Below are positions 10,725 through 21,774 of a DNA stretch of 64,000 bases, piece after piece; position 1 is the stretch's first letter, and every line of letters starts with the position of its first letter. The DNA is from Pseudomonas paeninsulae. Its GTDB lineage: Bacteria > Pseudomonadota > Gammaproteobacteria > Pseudomonadales > Pseudomonadaceae. Position numbers and translations under genes: made by a program. The stretch spans positions 2,592,501 to 2,656,500 of the forward strand of contig NZ_CP141799.1 in assembly GCF_035621475.1 (NCBI RefSeq). The letters are read 5' to 3'. The notes under the pieces are model-generated. The model searched no databases. It was given only the letters and a program-made list of their open reading frames with translations, and was not told the origin of the DNA.

Positions 10725-11165
10725 TCAATCACGGATCAGCTCCAGGTCATGCAGCGGGCCAGCGAGGTAGTCGTCAATGCAGCGCAGGACCAGCTCGCTG
10801 CGCCAGCGCTCTGGCTGGCTGGACAATTCATCACGGGTCAACCAGGACGCGCCGACGATGCCGGTGTCCAGGCTGCGCTCTGGGTTATGTCGTAGCGGTT
10901 TAGCGACAAAGCAGACGCGCTGATAGGTCACGCCATTGCTCGGCGCGGTATACAGATAAATACCGACGATGCCGGTGAGTTCGACATCCCAGCCGGTTTC
11001 TTCGAGGGTCTCGCGCACCGCCGCCTCGCGCAGGGTTTCGTTGGCTTCAAGATGGCCCGCGGGCTGATTGAAGACCAGACGTCCGCCCTTGAGCTCTTCG
11101 ACGAGGAGAAAGCGGCCCTGATTTTCGATAATAGTGGCAACGGTGATATGGGGATGCCAATCCAT
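10725..11165 (-). CDS. nudJ: NUDIX phosphatase NudJ
   Basis: 146 aa with a complete NUDIX box (GHLEANETLREAAVRETLEE, then TGW). Members hydrolyse nucleoside di/triphosphates and HMP-PP. The start MDWHPHITVATI fits the family; an ATG ten codons upstream would fall in the REP-like hairpin region. The position directly upstream of mnmA matches E. coli nudJ. Confidence 0.88.
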   Translation of the reverse strand: MDWHPHITVATIIENQGRFLLVEELKGGRLVFNQPAGHLEANETLREAAVRETLEETGWDVELTGIVGIYLYTAPSNGVTYQRVCFVAKPLRHNPERSLDTGIVGASWLTRDELSSQPERWRSELVLRCIDDYLAGPLHDLELIRD

Positions 11166-11174
11166 GGGTGTGCC

Positions 11175-11225
11175 TTGTAGGAGTGGGTTGAGCATAGCGG
11201 TCGCAGGTCGCTGCGACCGCTATGC
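11175..11225. repeat. REP-like palindromic element
   Basis: A GTAGGAGTGGGTTGA motif of the type that heads Pseudomonas REP elements, followed by a perfect 15-bp inverted repeat (GCATAGCGGTCGCAG) with loop GTCG. It lies between nudJ and idh. The hairpin may also protect or end transcripts. Confidence 0.6.
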
Positions 11226-11260
11226 GCTGCATTCGCTGTACCTGGGCGCACAAGCAGAAA

Positions 11261-11279
11261 CCCCGGCACGTGGCCGGGG
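11261..11279 (-). terminator. Intrinsic terminator of idh
   Basis: 7-bp GC stem (CCCCGGC/GCCGGGG) with a 5-nt loop, followed on the minus strand by TTTCTGCTT. It lies about 40 nt past the idh stop. Confidence 0.65.
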
Positions 11280-11320
11280 CTTCTGGTCATGCGGCGCGGT
11301 CAAGCGCCAGGTGGTGCACC

Positions 11321-13546
11321 TTAAAGCAGCGAGGCGATCGCAGCGTTGAAGGTTGGGCTCGGGCGCATGACTTTGCTAGTCAACTCCGGGCTCGAGCGGT
11401 AGTAGCCAGCGATGTCTACCGGCGAGCCTTGAACGGCGCTGAGCTCGGCAATGATGGTTGCTTCATTGTCGGCCAGGGTTTTCGCCAGCGGGCTGAAGTG
11501 CGCTTGCAAAGCGCTGTCTTCAGTCTGCGCAGCCAGCTCCTGTGCCCAGTACAGCGCCAGGTAGAAGTGGCTGCCACGGTTGTCCAGCTCGCCGGTTTTA
11601 CGGGACGGCGACTTGTTGTTGTCGAGCAGCTTGCCGGTGGCGGCATCCAGGGTTTTACCCAGCAGCTTGGCGCGCTGGTTGTTGTTCTTGATGCCAGTTT
11701 CTTCCAGGGACACTGCCAGGGCCAGGAACTCGCCGAGGGAGTCCCAGCGCAGGTGGTTCTCTTCGATCAGCTGCTGCACGTGTTTCGGCGCCGAACCACC
11801 GGCACCGGTTTCGTACATGCCGCCACCCGCCATCAGTGGCACGATGGACAGCATCTTGGCCGAAGTACCCAGTTCCATGATCGGGAACAGGTCGGTCAGG
11901 TAGTCGCGCAGCACGTTACCGGTCACCGAGATGGTGTCTTGGCCGCGAATCAGGCGCTCCATGCTGATGCGGATGGCTTCGTTGTAACCCATGAGGCGAA
12001 TGTCCAGGCCGCTCAGGTCGTATTCCTGCAGGTAGGCTTCAACCTTCTTCTGCAATTGCAGATCGTGAGCGCGCTCCGGGTCGAGCCAGAAGATAGTCGG
12101 CGTGTTGGATTGGCGGGCGCGGGTAACGGCCAGCTTGACCCAGTCGCGAATTGCCGCGTCCTTGGTCTGGCAGGCACGCCAGATGTCACCAGCTTCGACT
12201 TCGTGCTGCATCACTACGGTGCCGTCGGCCAGAACCACGCGCATGCTGCCATCGGCAGTCATTTCGAAGGTCTTGTCGTGGGAACCGTACTCTTCGGCTT
12301 TCTGCGCCATCAGGCCGACGTTCGGCACGGTGCCCATGGTGGTCGGGTCGAACGCACCGTTGGTTTTGCAGAAGTTGATCATTTCTTGGTAGATGCGGGC
12401 GTAGGTGCTTTCCGGCATCACCGCTTTGGTGTCCTTCAGTTTGCCGTCTTTGCCCCACATCTGCCCGGAGCTGCGAATCATCGCCGGCATCGAGGCATCG
12501 ACGATCACGTCGCTTGGGATGTGCAGGTTGGTGATGCCCTTGACCGAATCGACCATGGCCATTTCCGGACGATCGCTGTAGCAAGCGTGGATGTCGTGCA
12601 GGATCTCTTCCTGCTGGGAGGCGGGCAGGGACTTGATCTTGTCGTAGACGCTGCTAATGCCGTTGTTCGGATTGACGCCGAGTTCAGCAAATAGAGCCGC
12701 ATGCTTATCGAAGGCGCCCTTGTAGTAAACGCTGACCGCGTGGCCGAAGACGATCGGGTGGGACACCTTCATCATGGTGGCTTTAACGTGCAGCGACCAC
12801 ATCACACCGGTTTCTTTGCAGTCCTGCAAAGTGGCCTCGAAGAAATCGCGCAGCTTGCGGCAGCTCATGAACATGCCGTCGAACACTTCGCCTTCCTGCA
12901 GGGCAAGCTGTTTCTTCACTTCGACCTTGCCGTCCTTGCCAACGAACTCGATGCGCACGTCACCGGCTTTGTCCATGGTGATCGATTGTTCGCTGGAGAA
13001 GAAATCGCCGCCGCGCATGTAGTCGGCATGGGACTGGGAGGCCATGCTCCACTTGCCCATCGAATGCGGGTGCTTGCGGGCGAAGGCCTTGACCGCGGCA
13101 GGGGCACGACGGTCAGAGTTGCCTTCACGCAGGACCGGGTTCACTGCGCTGCCGAGGATCTTGCTGTAACGCGCACGGGCTTGTTGCTCTGCCTCGGTCT
13201 GCGGATCTTCCGGAAAGTCAGGGATGTTGTAGCCCTGAGCCTGCAGCTCTGCGATGGCACCTTTGAGTTGCGGTACCGAGGCGCTGATATTGGGCAGTTT
13301 GATGATATTGGCTTCTGGGTCGGTAGCCAGAACAGCCAGTTTGGCAAGGTCGTCCTGAACGCGCTTGTCAGCATCCAGATGCTCGGCAAAGCTCGCAAGA
13401 ATGCGCCCTGCAAGAGAGATGTCGCTGGTTTCGACGGCTATGTCAGCGCTTGCAGCGAAAGCTTCTACAATTGGCAGAAGCGAATAGGTGGCAAGGGCTG
13501 GAGCTTCGTCGGTGAAGGTATAGATGATCTTCGAACGGTTGGACAT
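11321..13546 (-). CDS. idh: Monomeric NADP-dependent isocitrate dehydrogenase
   Basis: 741 aa, the length of the monomeric (Azotobacter/Vibrio type) enzyme, which oxidises isocitrate to 2-oxoglutarate in the TCA cycle. It is unrelated in sequence size to the dimeric Icd encoded divergently at 13916. Family segments include the N-terminal [20 protein letters not shown] and the internal [18 protein letters not shown]. Carrying both isozymes back-to-back is usual in Pseudomonas. It ends in a GC-rich hairpin. Confidence 0.96.
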   Translation of the reverse strand: MSNRSKIIYTFTDEAPALATYSLLPIVEAFAASADIAVETSDISLAGRILASFAEHLDADKRVQDDLAKLAVLATDPEANIIKLPNISASVPQLKGAIAELQAQGYNIPDFPEDPQTEAEQQARARYSKILGSAVNPVLREGNSDRRAPAAVKAFARKHPHSMGKWSMASQSHADYMRGGDFFSSEQSITMDKAGDVRIEFVGKDGKVEVKKQLALQEGEVFDGMFMSCRKLRDFFEATLQDCKETGVMWSLHVKATMMKVSHPIVFGHAVSVYYKGAFDKHAALFAELGVNPNNGISSVYDKIKSLPASQQEEILHDIHACYSDRPEMAMVDSVKGITNLHIPSDVIVDASMPAMIRSSGQMWGKDGKLKDTKAVMPESTYARIYQEMINFCKTNGAFDPTTMGTVPNVGLMAQKAEEYGSHDKTFEMTADGSMRVVLADGTVVMQHEVEAGDIWRACQTKDAAIRDWVKLAVTRARQSNTPTIFWLDPERAHDLQLQKKVEAYLQEYDLSGLDIRLMGYNEAIRISMERLIRGQDTISVTGNVLRDYLTDLFPIMELGTSAKMLSIVPLMAGGGMYETGAGGSAPKHVQQLIEENHLRWDSLGEFLALAVSLEETGIKNNNQRAKLLGKTLDAATGKLLDNNKSPSRKTGELDNRGSHFYLALYWAQELAAQTEDSALQAHFSPLAKTLADNEATIIAELSAVQGSPVDIAGYYRSSPELTSKVMRPSPTFNAAIASLL

Positions 13547-13915
13547 TTTGGATTAACTCTCTTCTTTGCTAAGCGAGCACAGAATCTCGAGATGCGCAGG
13601 TAGGCGCGTTCGCTCAAAGGCGTCAATGAGCCGAAAGTCGAGGATTTGCCGCAGTGATGTTGGATGCACCAGTAGAGCGTTGAGCAGTTGAACGGTGGAG
13701 TCACGGTAGTAACTCGACCGGTTCAAAGGGCCGGCTGTCTCGTTCAAGACAGGTAAACCCCCTATGACTCGTTAGTCACGGCGCGCAGTATACCATCGCA
13801 CTAAGGTGCTGAAGAATGCCCTTACCCCTATAGACGAAGGAACAGGTAGTCTCGCCCGAATCAAGTGGGTTACGCTCGGGAGTACACGATTTTTAACCAC
13901 AAAGCGGAGTCCAGC

Positions 13916-15172
13916 ATGGGATACCAAAAGATCCAGGTGCCAGCAACCGGTGACAAAATCACCGTCAATGCAGATATGTCGCTTAACGTACCGAACAACC
14001 CGATCATCCCTTACATCGAGGGTGATGGTATCGGCGTCGATATCAGCCCGGTAATGATCAAGGTTGTCGATGCGGCCGTCGAAAAAGCCTACGGCGGCAA
14101 GCGCAAGATTTCCTGGATGGAAGTTTACGCAGGCGAAAAAGCCACTCAGGTGTATGACCAGGACACCTGGCTTCCTCAGGAAACCCTGGACGCCGTCAAA
14201 GACTACGTCGTTTCCATCAAGGGCCCGCTGACCACCCCGGTCGGTGGCGGAATTCGCTCCCTCAACGTGGCCCTGCGCCAGCAACTGGATCTGTACGTTT
14301 GCCTGCGCCCGGTACGCTGGTTCGAAGGTGTACCTAGCCCGGTGAAGAAGCCAGGCGATGTCGACATGACCATCTTCCGGGAAAACTCCGAAGATATTTA
14401 TGCCGGGATCGAATGGAAAGCCGGTTCGCCGGAAGCCGACAAGGTCATCAAGTTCCTCAAAGAGGAAATGGGAGTCACCAAGATTCGTTTCGACGAAAAC
14501 TGCGGTATCGGCATCAAGCCGGTTTCCAAAGAAGGCACCCGGCGCTTGGCGCGCAAGGCGCTGCAGTATGTGGTCGATAACGACCGCGACTCGCTGACCA
14601 TTGTGCACAAAGGCAACATCATGAAGTTCACCGAAGGTGCCTTCAAGGAGTGGGCCTACGAAATTGCTGCCGAAGAGTTCGGTGCAACCCTGCTCGATGG
14701 TGGTCCTTGGATGCAGTTCAAGAACCCGAAAACCGGCAAGAATGTCATCGTCAAGGACGCCATCGCCGACGCCATGTTGCAGCAGATCCTCCTGCGCCCG
14801 GCGGAGTACGATGTGATCGCCACCCTCAACCTGAACGGCGATTATCTGTCCGACGCCCTGGCGGCCGAGGTGGGCGGTATTGGTATTGCGCCTGGCGCCA
14901 ACCTGTCCGACACCATTGCCATGTTCGAAGCGACTCACGGCACTGCGCCGAAGTACGCCGGCAAGGATCAGGTGAACCCGGGTTCGCTGATCCTGTCTGC
15001 CGAAATGATGTTGCGTCACATGGGTTGGATCGAAGCGGCAGACCTGATCATCAAAGGCACCAACGGCGCTATCTCGGCCAAGACCGTGACCTATGACTTC
15101 GAGCGTCTGATGGAGGGCGCTAAGCTGATGTCTTGCTCGCAGTTCGGCGACGCCATGATCTCTCACATGTGA
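13916..15172 (+). CDS. icd: Dimeric NADP-dependent isocitrate dehydrogenase
   Basis: 418 aa. Catalyses isocitrate to 2-oxoglutarate, CO2 and NADPH. The segment [13 protein letters not shown] is present and includes the serine that AceK phosphorylates in E. coli to direct isocitrate into the glyoxylate shunt. The ATG follows GCGGAG at good spacing and gives MGYQKIQVP; an upstream in-frame start would add 17 unlikely residues. The 370-bp divergent gap to idh must hold both promoters. A hairpin with a T run ends it. Confidence 0.96.
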   Translation: MGYQKIQVPATGDKITVNADMSLNVPNNPIIPYIEGDGIGVDISPVMIKVVDAAVEKAYGGKRKISWMEVYAGEKATQVYDQDTWLPQETLDAVKDYVVSIKGPLTTPVGGGIRSLNVALRQQLDLYVCLRPVRWFEGVPSPVKKPGDVDMTIFRENSEDIYAGIEWKAGSPEADKVIKFLKEEMGVTKIRFDENCGIGIKPVSKEGTRRLARKALQYVVDNDRDSLTIVHKGNIMKFTEGAFKEWAYEIAAEEFGATLLDGGPWMQFKNPKTGKNVIVKDAIADAMLQQILLRPAEYDVIATLNLNGDYLSDALAAEVGGIGIAPGANLSDTIAMFEATHGTAPKYAGKDQVNPGSLILSAEMMLRHMGWIEAADLIIKGTNGAISAKTVTYDFERLMEGAKLMSCSQFGDAMISHM

Positions 15173-15188
15173 GCTGATCAGCGGTAGG

Positions 15189-15218
15189 AAAAGACCGGTC
15201 AAATGACCGGTCTTTTTT
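15189..15218 (+). terminator. Intrinsic terminator of icd
   Basis: AAGACCGGTC-AAAT-GACCGGTCTT stem-loop followed by a T run, starting 16 nt after the icd stop. Confidence 0.85.
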
Positions 15219-15245
15219 ATTGCGGGTAACTAGTCATCCTGCTGT

Positions 15246-15509
15246 TCAAGCTTCAATCGTATTGCCGTGGGGCTGGCTTGCAGTAGCAGGGGCTTCGGTG
15301 GTGGCCGAAAGCGCGCTGATGTTCACGGCGTGGAGTCCTTTAGGGCCCTGGATGATATCGAAGCTTACCGCCTGACCGGCTTTCAGGGTTTTATAACCAT
15401 CCATCTGGATCGCCGAGTAATGAGCGAACAGGTCCTCATCCCGGCCGTCGGCCAGAATGAATCCATAGCCCTTGGCGTTATTGAACCACTTGACCTTACC
15501 GCTAAGCAT
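15246..15509 (-). CDS. cspD: Cold-shock-domain protein CspD
   Basis: 87 aa. The RNA-binding motifs KGYGFI and the degenerate second motif LFAHYSAI are present in one cold-shock domain, with a short acidic/polar tail. CspD binds single-stranded nucleic acid and slows replication in stationary phase in E. coli. The start is the ATG after AGAGGGA. It is divergent from clpS, the arrangement seen in E. coli and Pseudomonas. Confidence 0.93.
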   Translation of the reverse strand: MLSGKVKWFNNAKGYGFILADGRDEDLFAHYSAIQMDGYKTLKAGQAVSFDIIQGPKGLHAVNISALSATTEAPATASQPHGNTIEA

Positions 15510-15745
15510 GCTGATATCCCTCTGCAAAGAACTCCACCACTGGAGTATCATCCACTTCTGATTCCGCGCGCGAATCAACAAACAGGCTTGGGCGAGGGCG
15601 CGGAATCCCTCATACCTACACAAGTGGGTATTCATTGTTTGTAACACCGTTTTGCCGTTAGTCAAGGCGATGCTGCAACTGCCTGAGAAGCCGGTCAAAC
15701 TCCATCTACCATCCGTACTCGCCCAGCCAGAACCTTTATTACAGC

Positions 15746-16108
15746 ATGCATGCACGTAGCCAGATTCGACTAACATTCAATCAGGACCGCCCGGCAACGC
15801 ATGAGGACGATTCCACCGGCCTTGCCGTGCAGGAATCCAAGCCTGCGCTGCAGGCACCACCGCTGTATAAGGTGGTCATATTCAATGATGACTACACACC
15901 GATGGATTTCGTGGTCGAAGTGCTCGAGGTGTTTTTCAACTTAAACCGGGAGCTGGCGACCAAGATCATGCTGACCGTCCACACAGAGGGACGGGCAGTT
16001 TGCGGAGTGTTTACCCGCGACATCGCCGAAACCAAGGCAATGCAGGTTAATCAGTACGCTAGAGAAAGCCAGCATCCGCTACTCTGTGAGATAGAGAAGG
16101 ACGGTTAA
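15746..16108 (+). CDS. clpS: ClpS adaptor of the ClpAP protease
   Basis: 120 aa. Recognises N-terminal Leu, Phe, Trp or Tyr and hands substrates to ClpA. The folded core carries [11 protein letters not shown] and [20 protein letters not shown], with a flexible N-terminal extension as in the family. It is followed after 29 nt by clpA, forming the standard operon. With bpt and aat nearby it completes the bacterial N-degron pathway. Confidence 0.96.
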   Translation: MHARSQIRLTFNQDRPATHEDDSTGLAVQESKPALQAPPLYKVVIFNDDYTPMDFVVEVLEVFFNLNRELATKIMLTVHTEGRAVCGVFTRDIAETKAMQVNQYARESQHPLLCEIEKDG

Positions 16109-16137
16109 CGCCGGCCGCTTGGGCACGAGGTGAAGCC

Positions 16138-18417
16138 ATGTTAAATCGAGAGCTCGAAGTCACCCTCAATCTGGCCTTCAAGGAGGCTCGCACCAAGCGT
16201 CATGAATTCATGACGGTTGAGCACCTCCTTTTGGCTCTATTGGATAACGAGGCCGCCGCCAGCGTACTGCGCGCATGCGGTGCCAGCCTCGACAAATTGC
16301 GTCACGACCTTCAGGAGTTCATCGATTCCACAACCCCACTGATTCCGCAACATGATGAAGAGCGGGAGACGCAGCCGACCCTGGGCTTCCAGCGGGTATT
16401 GCAGCGCGCCGTCTTCCATGTGCAAAGCTCCGGCAAGCGTGAAGTGACTGGCGCCAACGTGTTGGTGGCAATTTTCAGCGAGCAGGAAAGTCAGGCAGTG
16501 TTCCTGCTCAAGCAGCAGAGCGTTGCACGCATCGATGTGGTCAATTTCATCGCCCACGGCATTTCCAAAGTGCCAGGCCATGGTGGCCATACAGAAAGCG
16601 AGCAGGAAATGCAGGATGAAGAGGGTGGAGAGCCCTCGGCTTCAGGCAATCCGCTGGATGCTTACACCAGTAATCTCAATGAGTTAGCCCGCCAAGGGCG
16701 GATCGACCCGCTGGTCGGTCGAGAGCTGGAAGTCGAGCGGGTCGCGCAGATCCTGGCGCGTCGGCGCAAGAACAATCCGCTGCTGGTCGGCGAAGCCGGT
16801 GTGGGTAAAACCGCTATAGCCGAGGGGTTGGCCAAGCGCATTGTCGACAATCAGGTGCCCGATCTGCTGGCTACCAGCGTGGTCTACTCCCTGGATCTGG
16901 GCGCTTTGCTGGCTGGCACCAAATACCGTGGCGACTTCGAGAAGCGCCTCAAGGCACTGCTCAACGAGCTGCGCAAGCGCCCGCACGCCATTTTGTTTAT
17001 CGACGAAATCCACACCATAATCGGTGCTGGGGCTGCGTCTGGCGGGGTGATGGATGCGTCCAACCTGCTCAAGCCAATGCTGTCTTCAGGGGAAATTCGC
17101 TGCATAGGCTCCACTACCTTCCAGGAATTTCGCGGCATTTTCGAGAAGGATCGCGCCCTCGCGCGGCGCTTCCAGAAGGTCGATGTCAGCGAGCCCTCGG
17201 TGGATGATACCTACGGCATTCTAAAAGGCCTCAAGGGGCGCTTTGAACAGCACCATGGCATCGAGTACAGCGACGAGGCTCTGCGCGCGGCGGCTGAGCT
17301 TGCTGCGCGCTATATCAATGATCGGCACATGCCGGATAAGGCCATCGACGTAATCGACGAGGCCGGCGCCTATCAGCGCCTGCAGCCAGTGGAGAAGCGG
17401 CTCAAGCGCATCGAAGTGGCGCAGGTCGAGGATATCGTGGCAAAAATTGCACGAATCCCGCCAAAGCACGTCAGCAGCTCGGACAAAGAGTTGCTACGCA
17501 ATCTGGAGCGCGACCTCAAGCTGACAGTGTTCGGTCAGGAGGCCGCCATCGACTCCCTGTCCACGGCGATCAAGTTGTCACGGGCGGGACTCAAGGCGCC
17601 AGAAAAGCCGGTCGGTTCTTTCCTCTTTGCGGGCCCTACCGGGGTCGGTAAAACCGAAGCGGCTCGTCAGTTGTCCAAGGCGCTGGGTGTAGAGTTGGTG
17701 CGCTTCGACATGTCCGAATACATGGAACGGCATACAGTTTCCCGGCTGATCGGTGCGCCGCCAGGCTATGTCGGGTTCGATCAGGGCGGTTTGCTGACCG
17801 AGGCCATTACCAAGACTCCGCATTGTGTATTGCTGCTCGATGAAGTCGAGAAGGCTCATCCGGAAGTCTTCAACCTGCTGCTGCAGGTGATGGATCACGG
17901 CACCCTGACCGATAACAATGGGCGCAAGGCCGATTTCCGTAACGTGATCCTCATCATGACCACCAACGCCGGAGCGGAAACCGCGGCGCGGGCGTCCATT
18001 GGCTTCACCTATCAGGACCATGCGTCCGATGCCATGGAAGTGATTAAGAAGAGCTTCACGCCGGAGTTCCGCAACCGTCTGGATACCATCATCCAGTTCG
18101 GTCGCCTGAGTCATGAAGTGATCAAGAGCATCGTCGACAAGTTCCTCACCGAACTTCAGGCGCAGCTCGAAGACAAGCACGTGATGCTCGAAGTCAGTGA
18201 TGCCGCGCGTGGTTGGCTGGCAGAGAAAGGCTACGACGTGCAGATGGGGGCAAGGCCTATGGCGCGCTTGATTCAGGAGAAGATCAAGCGGCCCTTGGCG
18301 GAGCAGATCCTGTTTGGCGAGCTGGCCGAGCATGGAGGCGTGGCCCATGTCGACCTCAGTGGAGACGAATTGACCTTCGAGTTCGAAACCACTGCGGAAA
18401 TGGCCTTAGGTTGCTAG
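16138..18417 (+). CDS. clpA: ClpA ATPase subunit of ClpAP
   Basis: 759 aa. An N domain (two Clp_N repeats, about 1-140) binds ClpS. Two AAA+ modules follow, with Walker [10 protein letters not shown] (about residue 220) and GPTGVGKTE (about 500). It unfolds substrates and feeds ClpP. There is no ClpB-type middle domain, which separates it from ClpB. The acidic linker after the N domain ([13 protein letters not shown]) is typical. It ends in a long perfect palindrome. Confidence 0.97.
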   Translation: MLNRELEVTLNLAFKEARTKRHEFMTVEHLLLALLDNEAAASVLRACGASLDKLRHDLQEFIDSTTPLIPQHDEERETQPTLGFQRVLQRAVFHVQSSGKREVTGANVLVAIFSEQESQAVFLLKQQSVARIDVVNFIAHGISKVPGHGGHTESEQEMQDEEGGEPSASGNPLDAYTSNLNELARQGRIDPLVGRELEVERVAQILARRRKNNPLLVGEAGVGKTAIAEGLAKRIVDNQVPDLLATSVVYSLDLGALLAGTKYRGDFEKRLKALLNELRKRPHAILFIDEIHTIIGAGAASGGVMDASNLLKPMLSSGEIRCIGSTTFQEFRGIFEKDRALARRFQKVDVSEPSVDDTYGILKGLKGRFEQHHGIEYSDEALRAAAELAARYINDRHMPDKAIDVIDEAGAYQRLQPVEKRLKRIEVAQVEDIVAKIARIPPKHVSSSDKELLRNLERDLKLTVFGQEAAIDSLSTAIKLSRAGLKAPEKPVGSFLFAGPTGVGKTEAARQLSKALGVELVRFDMSEYMERHTVSRLIGAPPGYVGFDQGGLLTEAITKTPHCVLLLDEVEKAHPEVFNLLLQVMDHGTLTDNNGRKADFRNVILIMTTNAGAETAARASIGFTYQDHASDAMEVIKKSFTPEFRNRLDTIIQFGRLSHEVIKSIVDKFLTELQAQLEDKHVMLEVSDAARGWLAEKGYDVQMGARPMARLIQEKIKRPLAEQILFGELAEHGGVAHVDLSGDELTFEFETTAEMALGC

Positions 18418-18432
18418 TGCCTTAATAAAATA

Positions 18433-18477
18433 GCGCTCACAAAAACGCCCGGCAATGCCGGGCGTTTTTGTGAGCGC
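18433..18477. terminator. Long bidirectional terminator after clpA
   Basis: A perfect 45-nt palindrome. Its arms run GCGCTCACAAAAACGCCCGG and its complement, so A5/T5 tracts flank the GC core in both directions. It can end clpA and infA-direction transcripts. Between it and infA, 18478-18737, I see no gene. Confidence 0.85.
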
Positions 18478-18737
18478 ATGATTTGATGAGTCCTTGAAAA
18501 GCCGGGTGCAGAAGGTCAAGGCTGAGTGGCAGGGAAGCTTGGTAAGTCAGTCAAGAAAAAAGCGAAGGTCGCGATATGCTTGGCTCACTTCATCCTGGGG
18601 CCTGTCGGACTTTAGCTGTAAGGCAGTCTCAAGTCCGGCAGGTTCCTGGATTCAGGCTAAAGCGCGCTTAACGCTACGCCTTTAACTACCTGTCCTTAAT
18701 GCCTATGGCCAAATGCAGTGGTTTTTCCAAAGACCTG

Positions 18738-18956
18738 TTAACGGGCGCGGTAGGTGATACGACCTTTGCTCAGATCATAAGGCGTCAGTTCTACGCGAAC
18801 CTTGTCGCCAGTCAGAATGCGGATATAGTTTTTGCGCATCTTTCCGGAGATGTGCGCGGTAACGACGTGCCCGTTTTCCAACTCCACACGGAACATGGTG
18901 TTGGGCAGGGTGTCGACGACAGTGCCTTCCATTTCGAAGCTGTCTTCTTTCGACAT
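18738..18956 (-). CDS. infA: Translation initiation factor IF-1
   Basis: 72 aa, the exact family length, with an S1/OB fold ([40 protein letters not shown]). It binds the 30S A site during initiation. The start is the internal ATG of [11 protein letters not shown]; a longer frame exists but is not family-like. It lies in the conserved place between clpA and bpt. Confidence 0.97.
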
Positions 18957-19062
18957 GCAGTAAAGCCCTCGGTATCCAAAGTATGGCCATGGCCGGTGCA
19001 ACTGGCTCCTGGCAAAAGCGGCATGCATTGTGCCCGAAAAGGAGGGCGTACGCCAAGCGACT

Positions 19063-19770
19063 TCAGGTGAGAGTGATCCAGCGTTGGTTAACGAATAGCT
19101 CGATTGGACGGTATTGCGTCTTGTAGTTCATTTTTCGGCAATTCTTGATCCAATAACCGAGGTACAGGGCGTGCAATCCGAGAAGCGCTGATTCCCTGAT
19201 TTGCCACAGAATGGCGAAACGTCCGAGGCTGCGGCGCTCTTCGCCGGGCTCGTAGAAGGTGTAAACCGCTGAAAGTCCATTGGGCAGCACGTCAGTGACC
19301 GCAATCGCCAGCAGTCGGCCGTGCTGGCGAAACTCGTAGAACCGGGAAAACGGCAGGTCGCGTACCAGAAAAGTGGCGAACTGTTCGCGGTTCGGTGGGT
19401 ACATGTCGCCATCTGCATGGCGTTGTTCGATATAGCGGGCATAGAGGTCGTAGTACTCCTCGGTGAACACCGGGCGCACCGCACAGACCTGGATGTCGAG
19501 ATTGCGTTTAAAGATACGCCGCTGCTGGCGATTGGGTCTGAACTGGGCAACGGGAATGCGCGCAGGCACGCAGGCCGAGCAACGTTGGCAGTGGGGCCGG
19601 TAAAGGTGGTCGCCGCTGCGGCGAAAGCCCATTTCCGAAAGTTCGGCATAGACATCCACATCCATCGGCTGACTGGGGTCGAGGAACAGGGTAGTGGCCT
19701 GTTCCTCGGGCAGATAGCTGCACGGATGAGGCTGGGTGGCGTAAAACTTCAGGCGGGCCAGCTCGGTCAT
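19063..19770 (-). CDS. bpt: Aspartate/glutamate leucyltransferase (arginyltransferase family)
   Basis: 235 aa. Transfers leucine from Leu-tRNA to N-terminal Asp or Glu, making a primary N-degron that ClpS reads. The N-terminal motif [16 protein letters not shown] and the Cys cluster [14 protein letters not shown] are typical of ATE/Bpt. The C-terminal [20 protein letters not shown] carries the conserved acyltransferase signature. It is followed upstream by aat, the partner enzyme. Confidence 0.95.
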
Positions 19771-19825
19771 GATCGACTCTCGGGGTAAAGCCTTGAATAA
19801 GTGTATGCCACGCTGCCGTACTCGC

Positions 19826-20506
19826 CTAGGCGCGCCAGGACGCCTTGCTGGGCTGGTCGATATGTCGCTTCAGGTAGTCGGCGAAATCTGCCCGGGCAAC
19901 CGGTCTGGCACCGAAGCTGTGCAGGTGCTGCGTGGGCATCTGGCAGTCGATGAGGGCGAAGCCCCAGGCCTTTAGTTGCTCGACCAAGGTGACAAAGCCG
20001 ACTTTCGAAGCGTTATCGGCGCGACTGAACATGGATTCGCCGAAAAACAACTGGCCCATTGCCAGCCCGTATAGCCCGCCGACCAATTCGCCGTCGCGCC
20101 AGACTTCGGCCGAATGGGCAATGCCGCGCTGATGCAACTCGAGGTAGGCGTGCTGCATAGGCGTGGTGATCCAGGTGCCGTCGGCATGGTCGCGGGGCGC
20201 AGCGCAGGCCTGGATTACCTCAGCGAAAGCTTGATCGAAGGTCACCTGATAGGGTGCTTGGCGCAGCACCTTGGTCAGGCTGCGTGAGACATGCAGTTGG
20301 TCGGGGAAGAGCACCGTGCGCGGATCTGGCGACCACCAGAGAATCGGCTGGCCATCCTGATACCAGGGGAAGCAGCCGTGGCGATAAGCCGCTATCAAGC
20401 GCTCGGCACTCAAGTCGCCACCGGCCGCAAGCAAGCCGTTGGGCTCGCGCAGGGCTTTGGCAAGCGGCGGGAAACTCAGGGAATCGCGTTGCAACCAGGT
20501 CAGCAT
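19826..20506 (-). CDS. aat: Leucyl/phenylalanyl-tRNA--protein transferase
   Basis: 226 aa. Adds Leu or Phe to N-terminal Lys or Arg. Family motifs are [42 protein letters not shown] and [16 protein letters not shown]. The start chosen is [14 protein letters not shown], which begins just upstream of the conserved region; longer frames upstream overlap the trxB side and are not conserved. Confidence 0.96.
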   Translation of the reverse strand: MLTWLQRDSLSFPPLAKALREPNGLLAAGGDLSAERLIAAYRHGCFPWYQDGQPILWWSPDPRTVLFPDQLHVSRSLTKVLRQAPYQVTFDQAFAEVIQACAAPRDHADGTWITTPMQHAYLELHQRGIAHSAEVWRDGELVGGLYGLAMGQLFFGESMFSRADNASKVGFVTLVEQLKAWGFALIDCQMPTQHLHSFGARPVARADFADYLKRHIDQPSKASWRA

Positions 20507-20576
20507 TCGACGAAACCGCGGGAGGAGAGGGCGGGATTGGCAGCCTTTCGGGCGGTGGAACCCGCCCTGGGAGCGA

Positions 20577-21536
<960 letters not shown>

Positions 21537-21774
21537 TCATAAGCCTTTGTCACAAAAGAGAATGCATGCTCAAATTGAGTCGCACGTAATATGTTGCTGG
21601 CTATGCTACACCGAAGCAGGGGACGAGCGGGAGCCGGTGGCAGAGGCCTTCGTCCAGGCTGGTTGCCACCTCGTTGCCTAGCGTGGCATCAATCGGGTAA
21701 ATCCGTACAATAGTCAAAAGTTTTTGCCATTAACCGATTATTCGGCGCGCCGCAGGCGCAGGAATAGATGTGTT

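Noticed and set aside
13772..15202. 476-codon frame opposite icd
   Set aside because: Antisense shadow of the well-supported icd gene.
15640..15646. TGTAACA upstream of cspD/clpS
   Set aside because: No [A/C]TC element 16 nt downstream (CAAGGC instead).
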